DNA of 64,000 bases from Streptosporangium amethystogenes (GCF_000721075.1 NZ_JOEQ01000018.1:83396-147395); one strand, 5' to 3'; positions 34,274 to 43,051 are shown, counted from the first letter of the stretch. The notes: a model not told the origin generated them from the sequence alone. Made by a program: numbers and translations.

Positions 34274-35161
34274 TCAGAAACGGCCCCAGTCGTCGGCGGC
34301 GGCGCGCCAGACGTCGATGTTGCGCGGGTCGACGGCCATCCTGCGGGGCCGGTGCGTCTCGTGCTCCTCGGGGGTGAAGACCCGGTGGCCGTCGCACAGC
34401 TCGTACCTGGGCCCGTGCTTGGGTTCGAACATGTAGAAGGCGATCGAGGTCGACGCGGAGTGGTTGACCATGTCGGACGCGATCGGCACCCCCTTGTACA
34501 GGGCGCGTGCCCTGCCACGCATGACGTGGTCGAGGCTCTTCATCATGAAGCACAGGTGGGCGACGTAGTACTCGTTGTTGCGCTGCAGGGCCAGGCTGTG
34601 GTGGTAGCGGTCCTCGGCCCGCAGGAACACGGTGCCGTCCCCGACGTAGTCGGAGGCCATGAAGCCGAGCACCCCGGTGTAGAAGGCCAGGGACTCGTCG
34701 TACTTGTCGGTGGCGATGAAGGGGTGCACGAGGTCGAGCGGGCGCAGCTCGATGACAGGCGCCTCGGCGTACTCCTGGAAGTCGGTGAACAGCTCCACGA
34801 TCAGCCCGTTCGGGTCGCTCACCCCGAAGCCGCGCTGGCACAGGCCCTTCATCCTGTCCTGCAGGGGCAGCACCTCCAGCCCCGCCGCGAGCACCCTCTC
34901 CCTCAGGTCGTCGAGGACCTCGTCGGACTCCACACTGAAGCCGATCGCGACCGTGTGCGACGTCTCCCTGCCGGGCTCGTGGAGCAGTTCCACGCAGTGG
35001 TGTTCGATGTCGGCGCGCAGGTAGGCGTACTCGTCGTCGTGCTGTTCGAGCTGGAGACCCACGTGATACTGGAGGAACTCAATGGTCTCTGCCATATCCG
35101 GCACCGCGATCCGGGCGTACTCCATCCCGTACGGTGCCCGGGGACGGGCGTCAGCTGTCAT
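34274..35161 (-). CDS. Extradiol ring-cleavage dioxygenase (catechol 2,3-dioxygenase type, VOC fold)
   Basis: Opens a catechol-type ring next to the two hydroxyls using Fe(II) and O2. The 295 residues make two VOC domain pairs. The metal ligands fit His146 (PLDLVHPFIATD), His202 (YYVAHLCFMMKSLDHV) and Glu254 (PRYELCDGH), as in type I extradiol enzymes of the biphenyl/catechol group. The ATG at 35161 is the start. It lies 78 nt after the Dabb gene on the same strand, at the end of the Rieske dioxygenase operon, so it probably cleaves the diol that the dioxygenase makes (after rearomatisation). No dedicated dehydrogenase is seen in the island. Confidence 0.9.
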   Translation of the reverse strand: MTADARPRAPYGMEYARIAVPDMAETIEFLQYHVGLQLEQHDDEYAYLRADIEHHCVELLHEPGRETSHTVAIGFSVESDEVLDDLRERVLAAGLEVLPLQDRMKGLCQRGFGVSDPNGLIVELFTDFQEYAEAPVIELRPLDLVHPFIATDKYDESLAFYTGVLGFMASDYVGDGTVFLRAEDRYHHSLALQRNNEYYVAHLCFMMKSLDHVMRGRARALYKGVPIASDMVNHSASTSIAFYMFEPKHGPRYELCDGHRVFTPEEHETHRPRRMAVDPRNIDVWRAAADDWGRF

Positions 35162-35239
35162 GGTGCCTTCCTCGTTCCTTCTTGTTCTTCGTGACGTGCT
35201 CGTCGTGTGGTGCCGGTCGGCGCGGGCGTCGCGGCGGGG

Positions 35240-35533
35240 TCAGCAGTGCAGGCTGACGATGGCCTGCCGCTCGATCACCGGCCGCCAGCGCAGCCGTACG
35301 AACTCCTCGTGCGAGGAGCTGTGCAGGTAGTCCAGCAGTTCCTGCTCGGAGTCGAACCCGACGACGAAGCCGTGCGTCATGCTCGTGTCGCGTGTGCTGA
35401 CGTTGGGCCCGCAGGCCCAGTCGCGCATGGCCGGATACCTGCTCGGGAACGTCTCCAGCTCCGCCAGGACCGCCGCCACCGTCTCGGCCGGCACGTCCTC
35501 CTTGAAGCGGAAGACCAGCATGTGCTTGATCAT
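35240..35533 (-). CDS. Dabb-family (stress-responsive A/B barrel) protein
   Basis: A 97-residue ferredoxin-like dimeric alpha/beta protein: MIKHMLVFRFKEDV, VAAVLAELETFPSRYPAMRDW, THGFVVGFDSEQELLDYLHSS, ending in H-EEF-x-x-x-x-P. Such proteins often sit in aromatic and polyketide pathways and act as small isomerases, cyclases or hydroxylating factors. Its ATG (35533) overlaps the stop of the beta subunit by one base (TGATG), so translation is coupled. Confidence 0.85.
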   Translation of the reverse strand: MIKHMLVFRFKEDVPAETVAAVLAELETFPSRYPAMRDWACGPNVSTRDTSMTHGFVVGFDSEQELLDYLHSSSHEEFVRLRWRPVIERQAIVSLHC

Positions 35534-36051
35534 CAGAGGATGAAGCTCAGCCGTGCGCCCGCGTCCATGGCCTCCATGGTGGGAATCGACCTGCGGAACC
35601 TGAAGCGGAGTCCCTCGTCCTCGATCAGCAGGACATGCTCGTAGCGGCCCACGTAGCTGTAGGTTCCGCCGTCGCGGTAGCGGTGAATGATGAAGTTGGC
35701 ACTCACCCAGACCGTTTTGTCGCCCTGTTCCAGGATGAGCACGTTGGAGATCATCCGATGGGTCCTGGAGTGCGGGTTCTCCGCGTGCGCCTTGCGGCTC
35801 TTGAGCCGCTTCACCCTGGCCTTGATGAGGTCGTAGTCGTCGCACATGAAGGAGCCGGCCGAGGAGCTGTCCCAGCCCTTCCAGTCGGTGGTGGCGACCT
35901 CCATGCGCCCACCCTCCTCGAAGAGGGTGAACCACTCGTCAAGGCGCCACTCGTCGAGCAGCGACGCCTCGCGATAGAGGAAGTCCTCCACCTCGTGCCG
36001 GGTGATGGTCCTGCCGCCCACGGCGCTCTCCTTGCTCTTCTTACCGTCCAT
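35533..36051 (-). CDS. Ring-hydroxylating dioxygenase beta subunit
   Basis: A 172-residue protein of the SnoaL/NTF2-like fold, the small subunit of Rieske dioxygenases: ITRHEVEDFLYREASLLDEWRLDEWFTLF, HRMISNVLI and RRSIPTMEAMDA. It supports the alpha3beta3 hexamer and has no catalytic metal. The ATG at 36051 follows the alpha subunit stop by 19 nt. Frame and size fit the family. Confidence 0.92.
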   Translation of the reverse strand: MDGKKSKESAVGGRTITRHEVEDFLYREASLLDEWRLDEWFTLFEEGGRMEVATTDWKGWDSSSAGSFMCDDYDLIKARVKRLKSRKAHAENPHSRTHRMISNVLILEQGDKTVWVSANFIIHRYRDGGTYSYVGRYEHVLLIEDEGLRFRFRRSIPTMEAMDAGARLSFIL

Positions 36052-36070
36052 CGACTCGGTCCCGGCCCGC

Positions 36071-37366
36071 TCAGTCCTGGCCCACGACGGTGGCCCAGTG
36101 ACGCCAGAAGCTGCGCATCGCGCCCTCGTCGATGGAACGGCCCTGGTTGCCCTTTTGCTCGTTGGCCATGCCGCGCGACATGTCACTCCAGTCGAAGGCG
36201 GGATCCGCCGCGTTCGCGGTCGCCTCGATCCCGCGCTGCACCGCCTCGTACGCCTCGATGTCGTCCGGCGTCGCGAGGCCGCCGGGGCCGACGAAGCTGA
36301 CCATCGTCTTGATCCGCAGTGCCCGCACCTCGGCGGGCTCGTCCGTCTCGACGAACTGCCAGGCCCGCACGTTGGTCTGGCCGGCGGAGACCGGATCGAG
36401 CTGGCGGATGGTCAGCGCCTCCAGGTCGAACAGGAGCAGGTTGGGGAAGACGAAGAGGATACGACTGGCGTCGGCTACCTCTCCGGCCAGCTCGGGGCCG
36501 AGCCGGTCCTCCATCTCCTGGCGCTTGAGAGCCGTCCGCTCCTTCTCCGCCTCGCCGAACCTCGGCTCCCAGACCATGCCGATCCGCCCGTTGTGGCCGG
36601 TCAGGATGAGCAGTCCGTGGCCGCCGCCGAGGTCGTAGGCGTACTGGTCGTCGTCGGTGACGGCGAAGCCGGTCTCGCGCAGGTAGCCCACGAAGGTGTT
36701 GTGGGTGGGCGCGAAGTGGTAGCCATCCATCGCGTTCTCGACCGCGAGCTTCCAGTTGCCCTTGACCGAGTACAGCTGCACCCCGGGCACGGTCTCCATG
36801 CCCGCGGGACCGATCTTCGCGGTCAGCGACATGTAGTGGGCGGCCTCGCCGAGGTGGGTCATCAGGTCGGGCACGTCCGGGTCGAAGGCGATGAACACGA
36901 AGCCCTCGTGACTCTGGATCCTGGGCACCGAGCGCAGCCTCATCGCCTCGCGGAACTCCGGCACGTCGACGTACGCGTCGTCGCCGGGCAGCGCCGAGAG
37001 GTCACCCGAGTTGCTGAACACCCACGCGTGGTAGAAGCACTGGAAGAACTTCGCGTTGCCCTCGCTGTGGCGGCAGAGCACGGTGCCCCGGTGGGTGCAG
37101 GCGTTGAGGAAGACCTGGACCTCGCCGGAGGAGTCACGGCAGAAGATCAGCGGGCGCCCGCCGAGAGTCCTCGTCTTGAAGTCGCCCGGCTTGGGGATCT
37201 CCGTCTCGTGGCCGAGATAGAGCCAGGTGTGCCCCCAGATCCTGGAGATCTCCGCCTGGAAGACCTCTTCCGACCGATAGGCGGACCTGTGCACCTTGAA
37301 CGACAACGCCTCCCCATCCTCCCTCACGAGGGAGGAGATCGGATATCCCTGTGTCAGCTGCGTCAT
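36071..37366 (-). CDS. Rieske ring-hydroxylating dioxygenase alpha subunit
   Basis: Catalytic subunit, 431 residues, that adds O2 to an aromatic ring as a cis-diol or hydroxylates it. Rieske ligands are Cys90-x-His92 (NACTHRG) and Cys110-x2-His113 (CFYHAW). The mononuclear iron site has His217 and His222 in DGYHFAPTHN, with bridging Asp214. Electrons should come from the 7Fe ferredoxin and reductase at 43.1-44.4 kb. The ATG at 37366 is the start; a perfect CGAGAT-GCC-ATCTCG palindrome lies 40 nt upstream. Substrate is unknown; nearby amidases hint at a nitrogen-containing aromatic compound. Confidence 0.94.
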   Translation of the reverse strand: MTQLTQGYPISSLVREDGEALSFKVHRSAYRSEEVFQAEISRIWGHTWLYLGHETEIPKPGDFKTRTLGGRPLIFCRDSSGEVQVFLNACTHRGTVLCRHSEGNAKFFQCFYHAWVFSNSGDLSALPGDDAYVDVPEFREAMRLRSVPRIQSHEGFVFIAFDPDVPDLMTHLGEAAHYMSLTAKIGPAGMETVPGVQLYSVKGNWKLAVENAMDGYHFAPTHNTFVGYLRETGFAVTDDDQYAYDLGGGHGLLILTGHNGRIGMVWEPRFGEAEKERTALKRQEMEDRLGPELAGEVADASRILFVFPNLLLFDLEALTIRQLDPVSAGQTNVRAWQFVETDEPAEVRALRIKTMVSFVGPGGLATPDDIEAYEAVQRGIEATANAADPAFDWSDMSRGMANEQKGNQGRSIDEGAMRSFWRHWATVVGQD

Positions 37367-37405
37367 CGCGGCGCCTGGCCTTCCTACGGACTTTGAACGA
37401 GAATT

Positions 37406-37420
37406 CGAGATGCCATCTCG
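37406..37420. promoter_or_regulatory. IclR-type operator, site A
   Basis: CGAGATGCCATCTCG is a perfect palindrome (6-bp arms, 3-nt spacer) between the divergent Rieske alpha and amidase genes. Related sites precede the other transcription units of the island. The two IclR proteins encoded in the island are the likely binders. Confidence 0.6.
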
Positions 37421-37563
37421 CTATGTGATGCTGCTACCGCACCATCGCGGTGTCAAGTACCAGTCTTCGCACCGAAATCTTCGGTTACTCCCCGTTAACG
37501 GCAATGCAACACTTGTCGAGTTTTCTCAGCCGGTGACAGCGACGTATCCCCCGCGGAGGAACA

Positions 37564-38667
37564 ATGCTCCAGCCGAAGACCGGCCGCATCGATGGTTCCC
37601 ACTACCTCCCCACCAGCCCGGACACCAGCCTCTGGGGCCTGTTGCCCAATCGCGACCACCAGCCCGTGCTCCGCGTCGAGTCCGGCGACACCGTCACCAT
37701 CGATACTCTCAGTCACGAGGGAATCCTGGAGGACCAGGGGCGTGACCCGGTCTCCTACCTCGCCGGATTCGGCGTCGGCGCCGACCAGGTGCTCACCGAC
37801 GCACGCGACCTGGCCGCCTCCGACGTCGCCCACGACTACGACAACGACGGCCCGCACGTGGTGACGGGGCCGATCTCCGTCACCGGGGCCCAACCCGGCG
37901 ACGTGCTCAAGGTGGACGTGCTCAGCCTGCTGATCCGGGCGCCGTACGGGTTCATCAGCAGCAGGCACGGCTACGGCGCGCTTCCCGGGGAGTTCCCCGA
38001 GACCGCCGCCGACACCGGCCCGCCCGCGGACGGCGCGCGGGAGTACAACAGCGTCTGCGTCTTCACCGAGGTGGTCGAGGAAGCCGGGCGTCTGCACGGC
38101 GTCATCCCGTTCGGCGAGGGGCGGGCGGCGCGCTTCCCGCTCGCGCCGTTCCTGGGCCTGATGGGGGTGACGGTCGACACCGGCGACCAGGTCCACTCGG
38201 TGCCGCCCGGCTCCTTCGGCGGGAACCTCGACATCAACGAGCTGCGGGTCGGCTCCAGCCTCTACCTGCCGGTACAGGTCCCGGGTGCCGGGTTCTACGC
38301 GGGCGACCCGCACTACGCCCAGGGCGACGGCGAGGTCGCCCTGACCGCGCTTGAGGCACCGCTGCGCGCCACCCTGCGCCTGTCGGTGATCCCCGCCAGG
38401 GAGGCCGGCACGCTCCTTGGCACGCTCGGTGAGCCGTTCGCCGAGACCTCGACCCACTGGCTCCCCGTCGGCCTGCACACGGACCTCAACGAGGCCATGC
38501 GGCGTGCCGTACGGGCAGCCGTGACGTTCCTCGAACTCACCCAGGGCATGGAACGCCCAAGGGCGCTCGCCTACCTCAGCGCGGCGGCCGACTTCGAGGT
38601 CAGCCAGGTCGTCGACCAGGTCAAGGGGGTGCACTGCCTGATCAGGAAGGCCGACTTCGGGCTGTAG
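37564..38667 (+). CDS. Acetamidase/formamidase family amidohydrolase
   Basis: A 367-residue cytosolic enzyme of the FmdA/AmdA family, which hydrolyses formamide, acetamide or related short amides. The all-beta family pattern is complete: VESGDTVTIDTLSHEG, the GPISVTGAQPGDVLKVDVL block, the Gly/Pro-rich PPGSFGGNLDINELRVG block and GDPHYAQGDGEV. The ATG at 37564 follows GCGGAGGA. It is divergent from the dioxygenase operon and shares operator A with it, which ties amide hydrolysis to the aromatic pathway. Confidence 0.92.
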   Translation: MLQPKTGRIDGSHYLPTSPDTSLWGLLPNRDHQPVLRVESGDTVTIDTLSHEGILEDQGRDPVSYLAGFGVGADQVLTDARDLAASDVAHDYDNDGPHVVTGPISVTGAQPGDVLKVDVLSLLIRAPYGFISSRHGYGALPGEFPETAADTGPPADGAREYNSVCVFTEVVEEAGRLHGVIPFGEGRAARFPLAPFLGLMGVTVDTGDQVHSVPPGSFGGNLDINELRVGSSLYLPVQVPGAGFYAGDPHYAQGDGEVALTALEAPLRATLRLSVIPAREAGTLLGTLGEPFAETSTHWLPVGLHTDLNEAMRRAVRAAVTFLELTQGMERPRALAYLSAAADFEVSQVVDQVKGVHCLIRKADFGL

Positions 38668-38687
38668 CCGCCGAGCCGCCCGGGATG

Positions 38688-39059
38688 CTAGCTCCCGGGC
38701 AGCCAGACGGAGTCGCCGAAGTCCGCCCGCGGGGGGCTGAACACGTCGACGTTGACGCACGGCCCCTCGGTGGGCTCGACGTAGTGCTCCGCCCCCCGGG
38801 GGACCAGCATCATCGAACCGGCGGACATCTCGTGCGGCACGCCGTCGACGTAGTAGTTGCACCTGCCCCGCAGGATCAGTACGAGCTGATCGAAGTCGTC
38901 GTGCTTGTGCGGGTTGAGCGTCATGCCGACGGCCAGTTCGTGCCAGGCGAGCATGGTCTCGTCGGTGGAGTACACCTTGCGCCGGACCCCCGGCCGGATC
39001 TCGGTCGCGGGGATGTCGTCCCAGTTGACGGCGGTGGCGTACAGCCGCTGGTTGAACAT
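38688..39059 (-). CDS. Cupin-domain protein
   Basis: A 123-residue single-domain cupin with metal-binding motif 1 in HKHDDFDQLVLILRG (His-x-His ... Glu/Asp) and motif 2 PRGAEHYVEP. Such small cupins serve as isomerases, dioxygenases or ligand sensors. The start is the third nearby ATG (39059), 6 nt after AAAGGA. It is last in the FAH-amidohydrolase-aldolase operon, 12 nt after the aldolase stop. Confidence 0.82.
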   Translation of the reverse strand: MFNQRLYATAVNWDDIPATEIRPGVRRKVYSTDETMLAWHELAVGMTLNPHKHDDFDQLVLILRGRCNYYVDGVPHEMSAGSMMLVPRGAEHYVEPTEGPCVNVDVFSPPRADFGDSVWLPGS

Positions 39060-39070
39060 GGGCATTCCTT

Positions 39071-39844
39071 TCATTGATCCCACTTGTCCATCACCTCGCG
39101 CAGGGCCGAACCGAGGAGTTGCAGGTCCGAGCCGACGATGAGGTAACGCGCGGCGCCGAGGCCGCTTTCGGCGGCCAGCGCGGCGTCCGCACGGGCGAGC
39201 CAGCCGCCCGATGCCACCCCGACGACACGGGCCGCGCCGACGATCTCCGCCACCCGCGCGAGCAGTGCCTCCGCACCGGGGAGGCCCAGGCTGACGGCCA
39301 GGTCGGTGGTACCGACGAAGGCCACGTCCAGGCCGTCCAGCAACTCCGGCAGCGGGTCACGGGTGGTGGCGGTCTCGATCTGCCCGACGAGCAGCGGCGG
39401 CTCCGCCGCCTCGGCCGCCAGGTACGCCGCCAGGTCCACGGCGCCGAAGCCGGCGGCCGGGTGGGAGAGGCTGACGCTCCGCCGCCCGTGGGGGGCGTAG
39501 CGGGCCGCGGCGACCAGGGCTGCGCTCTCGGCGGCGGCGGTCAGCGTCGAGAGCTGCACTCCCGCCGCGCCCGCCTCCAGCACCCTGTTGATCAGCGGTG
39601 GATCCACGACCGGCACCCGGACCAGGGCCGGGATGCCCGTCGCGGCGGCATGCCGCACCAGGGAGATCGCCGTCTCCGCCGACAGCGAGGAGTGCTCCAG
39701 GTCGACGACGACGAAGTCGAACCCGGCCTGCCGGGCGAGATCCACGGAGTCGACGGTGGGCAGCTTGACGAACGTGCCGACGACCCGGCCTCCACCGGCC
39801 AGCGCGGTCCGCAGCCTCCGTCTCGCCTCGCCGACCGGCGTCAC
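39071..39844 (-). CDS. HpcH/HpaI-family class II aldolase
   Basis: A 257-residue divalent-metal aldolase that splits 4-hydroxy-2-oxo acids to pyruvate and an aldehyde, the usual last step of meta-cleavage pathways. Motifs: FVVVDLEHSSLS (catalytic His and metal-site region), GIPALVRVP, QIETATTRDPLPELL and AFVGTTDLAVSLGLPG. Its ATG overlaps the amidohydrolase stop by 4 nt (ATGA), so the two are coupled. A local departure is the short Gln-Ile-Glu strand, still with the metal Glu. Confidence 0.92.
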   Translation of the reverse strand: MTPVGEARRRLRTALAGGGRVVGTFVKLPTVDSVDLARQAGFDFVVVDLEHSSLSAETAISLVRHAAATGIPALVRVPVVDPPLINRVLEAGAAGVQLSTLTAAAESAALVAAARYAPHGRRSVSLSHPAAGFGAVDLAAYLAAEAAEPPLLVGQIETATTRDPLPELLDGLDVAFVGTTDLAVSLGLPGAEALLARVAEIVGAARVVGVASGGWLARADAALAAESGLGAARYLIVGSDLQLLGSALREVMDKWDQ

Positions 39845-40998
39845 CGGCCGCTGTCCAGGCCGCGCCAGGGCGTCGTCTCCACCCGCTGCCCGCCGTGCAG
39901 GACCAGGGCCGGCTCCAGCCGGGTTGCCACGATCGAGTTGCCCGCCGCGTCGGGCAGGGTCGTCTCCTCGGTGTCCTCCAGCACCGTGACGTGGGCGGGA
40001 CCGCCCTCGACGAGAGTGCCGTACCCCTCGGTGTCCAGGCCGAGCCGCCGGGCGGGGGCGATGGTCATCCGCGGCACGATCTCGTCCATGGTCATGCCGA
40101 GCGCCCGCAGCTTGGCGGCGCTGGTGACCAGGTCGAAGACCGGCCCGCGCCAGTTCCTGGCGCTGGTGTCGGAGGTGAGCAGGTCGGGCAGGAAGCCCTC
40201 GGCGATCGCCTTCCTGGCGACCTCGAAGCTGAGGTTGCTCTTGCCGTGGGCGCTGTCGAAGAGGACCCCGCGAGCCCGCGCGTCGAGCACCGCGGGAATG
40301 ACCTTGTCGTCGTCGAGGATGCCGTGCGGCTTGCCGGTGTAGCAGTGCGCGACGATGTCCCCCGGGCGGAGCATCCCCAGAACCTCGGGCAGCGGCTCCT
40401 CGGTCTCCCCGATGTGGACCATGAGGGGCAGCCCCGCGTCGGTGGCCAACGCGAGGGAGCTCTTGAGCAGCGAGCGCCAGACCGAGCCGACCACGTCCTC
40501 GGAGAGACGGATCTTGAAGCCGCGGACCACGTCCGGGTTGTCCCGCGCCACGGCCAGCGCGTCCTCGGCGACCAGCGTGTCCGGGTTGAGCAGCTCACCG
40601 AAACGGAAGTCGATCAGGCCGAGCACCGAGACGTTGAGGAAGTTGACCAGGCGCATCTCGGCGGGCCGGACCACGAATTCGCGGAAGGCGGCGAAGGTCG
40701 AGGCGCCGACCGTACCGGCGTCGGCGGCGGCGACCACTCCCCGGCGCAGGTGGGCCTCGTCCGGCGGCGCCCCCACCTTCGAGACGTTCTCGAAGACATG
40801 GGTGTGCCCCTCCACCAGGCCCGGCATGACCCACTTGCCCGCGCAGTCGACGACCTCCCCGGCCTGCGCGGCGAGCGAGGGCGCGATGCGCGCGACGCGG
40901 CCGTCGGTCACGGCCACGTCGGTGACCGCGTGAGTGCCCGCCACGGGGTCGAAGACGGTGCCGCCGGACAGAACAAGGTCGAACGAAATCTCGGTCAT
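39841..40998 (-). CDS. Amidohydrolase/deacetylase-family metallohydrolase (Atu3266-like)
   Basis: A 385-residue TIM-barrel hydrolase. Metal ligands fit His65 and His67 (GHTHVF), a Lys162 that can be carboxylated (VRGFKIRLS), His195 (MVHIGE), His218 (VAHCYTG) and Asp277 (LLTSDTS). This set matches the Atu3266/EF0837 group, some of which remove acetyl from acetyl-(R)-mandelate. That activity would suit an aromatic ester or N-acyl substrate. It is coupled to the aldolase gene by overlap and lies 49 nt after the FAH gene. Confidence 0.88.
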   Translation of the reverse strand: MTEISFDLVLSGGTVFDPVAGTHAVTDVAVTDGRVARIAPSLAAQAGEVVDCAGKWVMPGLVEGHTHVFENVSKVGAPPDEAHLRRGVVAAADAGTVGASTFAAFREFVVRPAEMRLVNFLNVSVLGLIDFRFGELLNPDTLVAEDALAVARDNPDVVRGFKIRLSEDVVGSVWRSLLKSSLALATDAGLPLMVHIGETEEPLPEVLGMLRPGDIVAHCYTGKPHGILDDDKVIPAVLDARARGVLFDSAHGKSNLSFEVARKAIAEGFLPDLLTSDTSARNWRGPVFDLVTSAAKLRALGMTMDEIVPRMTIAPARRLGLDTEGYGTLVEGGPAHVTVLEDTEETTLPDAAGNSIVATRLEPALVLHGGQRVETTPWRGLDSGR

Positions 40999-41047
40999 CT
41001 CATATCTCTCATCTCAGGGGACTGCGAAGGCTCTGGTAGGGGGAAAC

Positions 41048-41866
41048 TCAGCGGTACCGAGTGCGCAGCGGCAGCACGCCGGCGACGGACACCTCCACCT
41101 CGTCACCGGGACGCAGGAAGACCCCCCGGTCCTGGCCCGTGCCCGCCGGGGTACCGGTCAGCACGACGTCGCCGGGTCGCAGCGCGGCGAAGTGGGAGAT
41201 CCTGGAGATCAGCTCGGGCACGGCGAAGATCAGTTCCGCCGTGCTGGAGTCCTGCCGGACCGTTCCGTTCACGCTGGTCCTGACAGTGATCCGCTCGGGG
41301 TCGTCGACCGCCGGGAGTTCGAGCACCGAGGCACCGAGCGCGCCGAAGCCGGGGAAGCTCTTGGCCAGGGTGGGGGTCGCGGTGGCGACCATGACGTCAC
41401 GCGCGGTCATGTCGTTGGCCGCCGTGATGCCGGCGATGTGGCTCCACACCTCACCTGGCGGGGTGCGGTGCATCGGCCGCCCGATCACGAAGGCGACCTC
41501 GCCCTCGTAGTCCACCTGGCTGGAGCGGTCCTGCGGCAGCGTCACCTCCGCTCCCGGTGCGGACACCGCCGAGGGCGACCGGAGGAAGAGGATGGGTTCG
41601 GAGGGGACCGCCCGCCCGGTCAGGTGTGCCTTCGACAGGTAGTTCAGCCCCACCCCCCAGATGGCCCCGGTGCTGCCCAGCGGGGCCAGGGGCTCCCCCG
41701 GCTCGATCCGGCCCCGCTCCCGCGCGGCGTGCGCGGGGGCGAAGCCCTCACCTGCCGCGAGCAGCTCCGCCACGTCGGCGAAGGGCAGGTCCAGCAGGAC
41801 GGCGCTGTCAGCGTCGAGGCCGGCGTCGAGACGTGCCAGGCCCTGCGGCGTGGCGATCAGGTTCAT
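41048..41866 (-). CDS. FAH-family hydrolase/isomerase
   Basis: A 272-residue fumarylacetoacetate-hydrolase-family enzyme. Typical motifs are GVGLNYLSKAHL, DYEGEVAFVIGRP (metal Glu/Asp), AANDMTARDV and LRPGDVVLTGTPAGTG. In meta-cleavage pathways such proteins hydrolyse acylpyruvates or act as 2-hydroxy-hepta-dienedioate isomerase or decarboxylase (HpcE type). The start at 41866 overlaps the stop of a 30-codon lipoprotein fragment by 4 nt (ATGA). It leads the operon FAH, amidohydrolase, aldolase, cupin. Confidence 0.9.
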   Translation of the reverse strand: MNLIATPQGLARLDAGLDADSAVLLDLPFADVAELLAAGEGFAPAHAARERGRIEPGEPLAPLGSTGAIWGVGLNYLSKAHLTGRAVPSEPILFLRSPSAVSAPGAEVTLPQDRSSQVDYEGEVAFVIGRPMHRTPPGEVWSHIAGITAANDMTARDVMVATATPTLAKSFPGFGALGASVLELPAVDDPERITVRTSVNGTVRQDSSTAELIFAVPELISRISHFAALRPGDVVLTGTPAGTGQDRGVFLRPGDEVEVSVAGVLPLRTRYR

Positions 41867-41955
41867 ACCTCCTCCCCGGAGAGCGAGCCGCCGCAGGCGG
41901 TGGCGCGGAGGACTGTCGCGAAGGCCATGACGGCCCCCGCGCGTCGCATACCCAT
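41863..41955 (-). pseudogene. 30-codon lipoprotein signal fragment coupled to the FAH gene
   Basis: An ATG at 41955 follows TAGGAG by 5 nt and opens a 30-codon frame: a basic start (MGMRRAGAV), a hydrophobic stretch and ATACGGS, which is the lipoprotein signal of an ABC-type solute-binding protein. After the Cys and a few residues it stops at TGA (41865-41863), overlapping the FAH ATG. I read it as a solute-binding protein gene that lost nearly all its body by an internal deletion, leaving the signal peptide and the gene junction. It might now act as a leader peptide that sets FAH translation. Too short to be a normal lipoprotein. Confidence 0.6.
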
Positions 41956-42274
41956 GCTTGCTCCTACTCCTCTCACCGACGCTCTGAGGGGAGACGGCGA
42001 GGGTTCAGGGGGGTGGTTTTTTCTTGGGGCATCGGCGGGCGGTCGCGCCAGTGGCGGGGTTCCCCATCGCCGTGCCAGGTCGACCGGGCTTCATGAACGT
42101 ACGAGGAACGCTTGGCGCGTGTCAAGATGCGGAATCACATCTCGCATTGCGTCACATCGCGGGCGTGCTTGAGCGCTCTGGGAGGCCACCTGTGATTTCT
42201 GGAAAGAATGTCTGATCAGCGGGAACGCACGCCGCCGCGCCGTGATCTCCGCTTCCGAACCCGCCGGGCCGCGC
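41956..42274. other. 319-bp control region before the FAH operon
   Basis: No gene is evident. The stretch holds operator site D (42130-42144) and should contain the promoter of the leftward FAH operon. A T-run (TTTTTT near 42018) and the G-run before it are notable but fit no terminator. Confidence 0.5.
42130..42144. promoter_or_regulatory. IclR-type operator, site D
   Basis: CGGAATCACATCTCG matches 11 of 15 positions of site A, with the right half ACATCTCG-C-AT best kept. It lies 175 nt upstream of the first start codon of the FAH operon. Confidence 0.4.
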
Positions 42275-43051
42275 TCAGACGGGCGTGGTGCCGCCCAGCT
42301 CACGCGACAGCTCGCGCGCCACCCCCAGCAGCACGGCGGCGGCCCGCGTCTCCAGGTCACCCGCGAGGGAGGCCACCGTGCCGAGGATCGCCATCGAGGC
42401 GACCACCTGATCACCCTCGAAGATCGGCGCCGCGAGCACGCGTACCCCGTGGTCCACCGGAGAGTTGATCGCGAGCCCGGTCCGCCGGACCTCCCTGAGG
42501 AGTTCACGCAACTCCGCGGAGGCCCGCAGCCGCCGCGCGAGCCCGGGTACCTCTCCCACGGGCAGGTAGGCGCAGAAGATCCGGCCCTGGGCCGAGCGGG
42601 CGACGTCGAGCTGCGAGCCGGTGCGGACGCTCAGCCGGATGTCGCCGAGGGTGTTGTCCACGCAGCTGACCACCACCGGGCACTCGCCGTTCCAGACGCT
42701 GAGCACGACCGTCTGGTTGATCTCGCGCATGAGCAGTTCGAGGTGGGGAGCGGCGGCCGCGGCGATGGGCAGCCCGGCCCGCGCGGCGGCCTCCAGCCCG
42801 AGCAACTGGGGGCCGAGCGAGTACAGCGCGCTACGCGGGTCGTAGCGGAGCAGGTTGGCCGCCCGCAACGCCCTGGCGTACCGGTGGGCGGTGGGCTTGC
42901 TGACCCCCAGGCGCGCGGTGATCTCATTGAGGCTCAGCCAGGGACGCTCGATGGTGAAACCACTCAGGATCAGCGCGGCACGCCGCACCGTCTGGATGGC
43001 GGGCACCTCGTCGGCCACATCGACGTCGCCGGGGTGCGCCTGATCCGCCAT
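42275..43051 (-). CDS. IclR-family regulator (first copy)
   Basis: A 258-residue regulator with an N-terminal winged helix (about 17-80; RRAALILSGFTIERPWLSLNEI, LGVSKPTAHRYARAL) and the IclR effector domain (about 95-250; CVDNTLGDIRLSVRTGSQLD, GRIFCAYLP, FEGDQVVASMAILG). It lies 54 nt after the ferredoxin reductase gene on the same strand. It is clearly paralogous to the regulator at 45873, including the recognition helix SKxTAHRYxxAL, so both may read the same operator. Confidence 0.92.
   Translation of the reverse strand: MADQAHPGDVDVADEVPAIQTVRRAALILSGFTIERPWLSLNEITARLGVSKPTAHRYARALRAANLLRYDPRSALYSLGPQLLGLEAAARAGLPIAAAAAPHLELLMREINQTVVLSVWNGECPVVVSCVDNTLGDIRLSVRTGSQLDVARSAQGRIFCAYLPVGEVPGLARRLRASAELRELLREVRRTGLAINSPVDHGVRVLAAPIFEGDQVVASMAILGTVASLAGDLETRAAAVLLGVARELSRELGGTTPV

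Noticed and set aside
34421..34445. GGGTTCGAACATG-type sequence like a tRNA T-arm
   Set aside because: It lies inside the conserved coding sequence of the extradiol dioxygenase (the EPKHG region) and no acceptor stem or anticodon arm can be drawn.
35635..37396. Long rightward open frames opposite the Rieske dioxygenase genes
   Set aside because: Shadows of the alpha and beta subunit genes; products are His/Glu/Val/Leu-rich with no domain.
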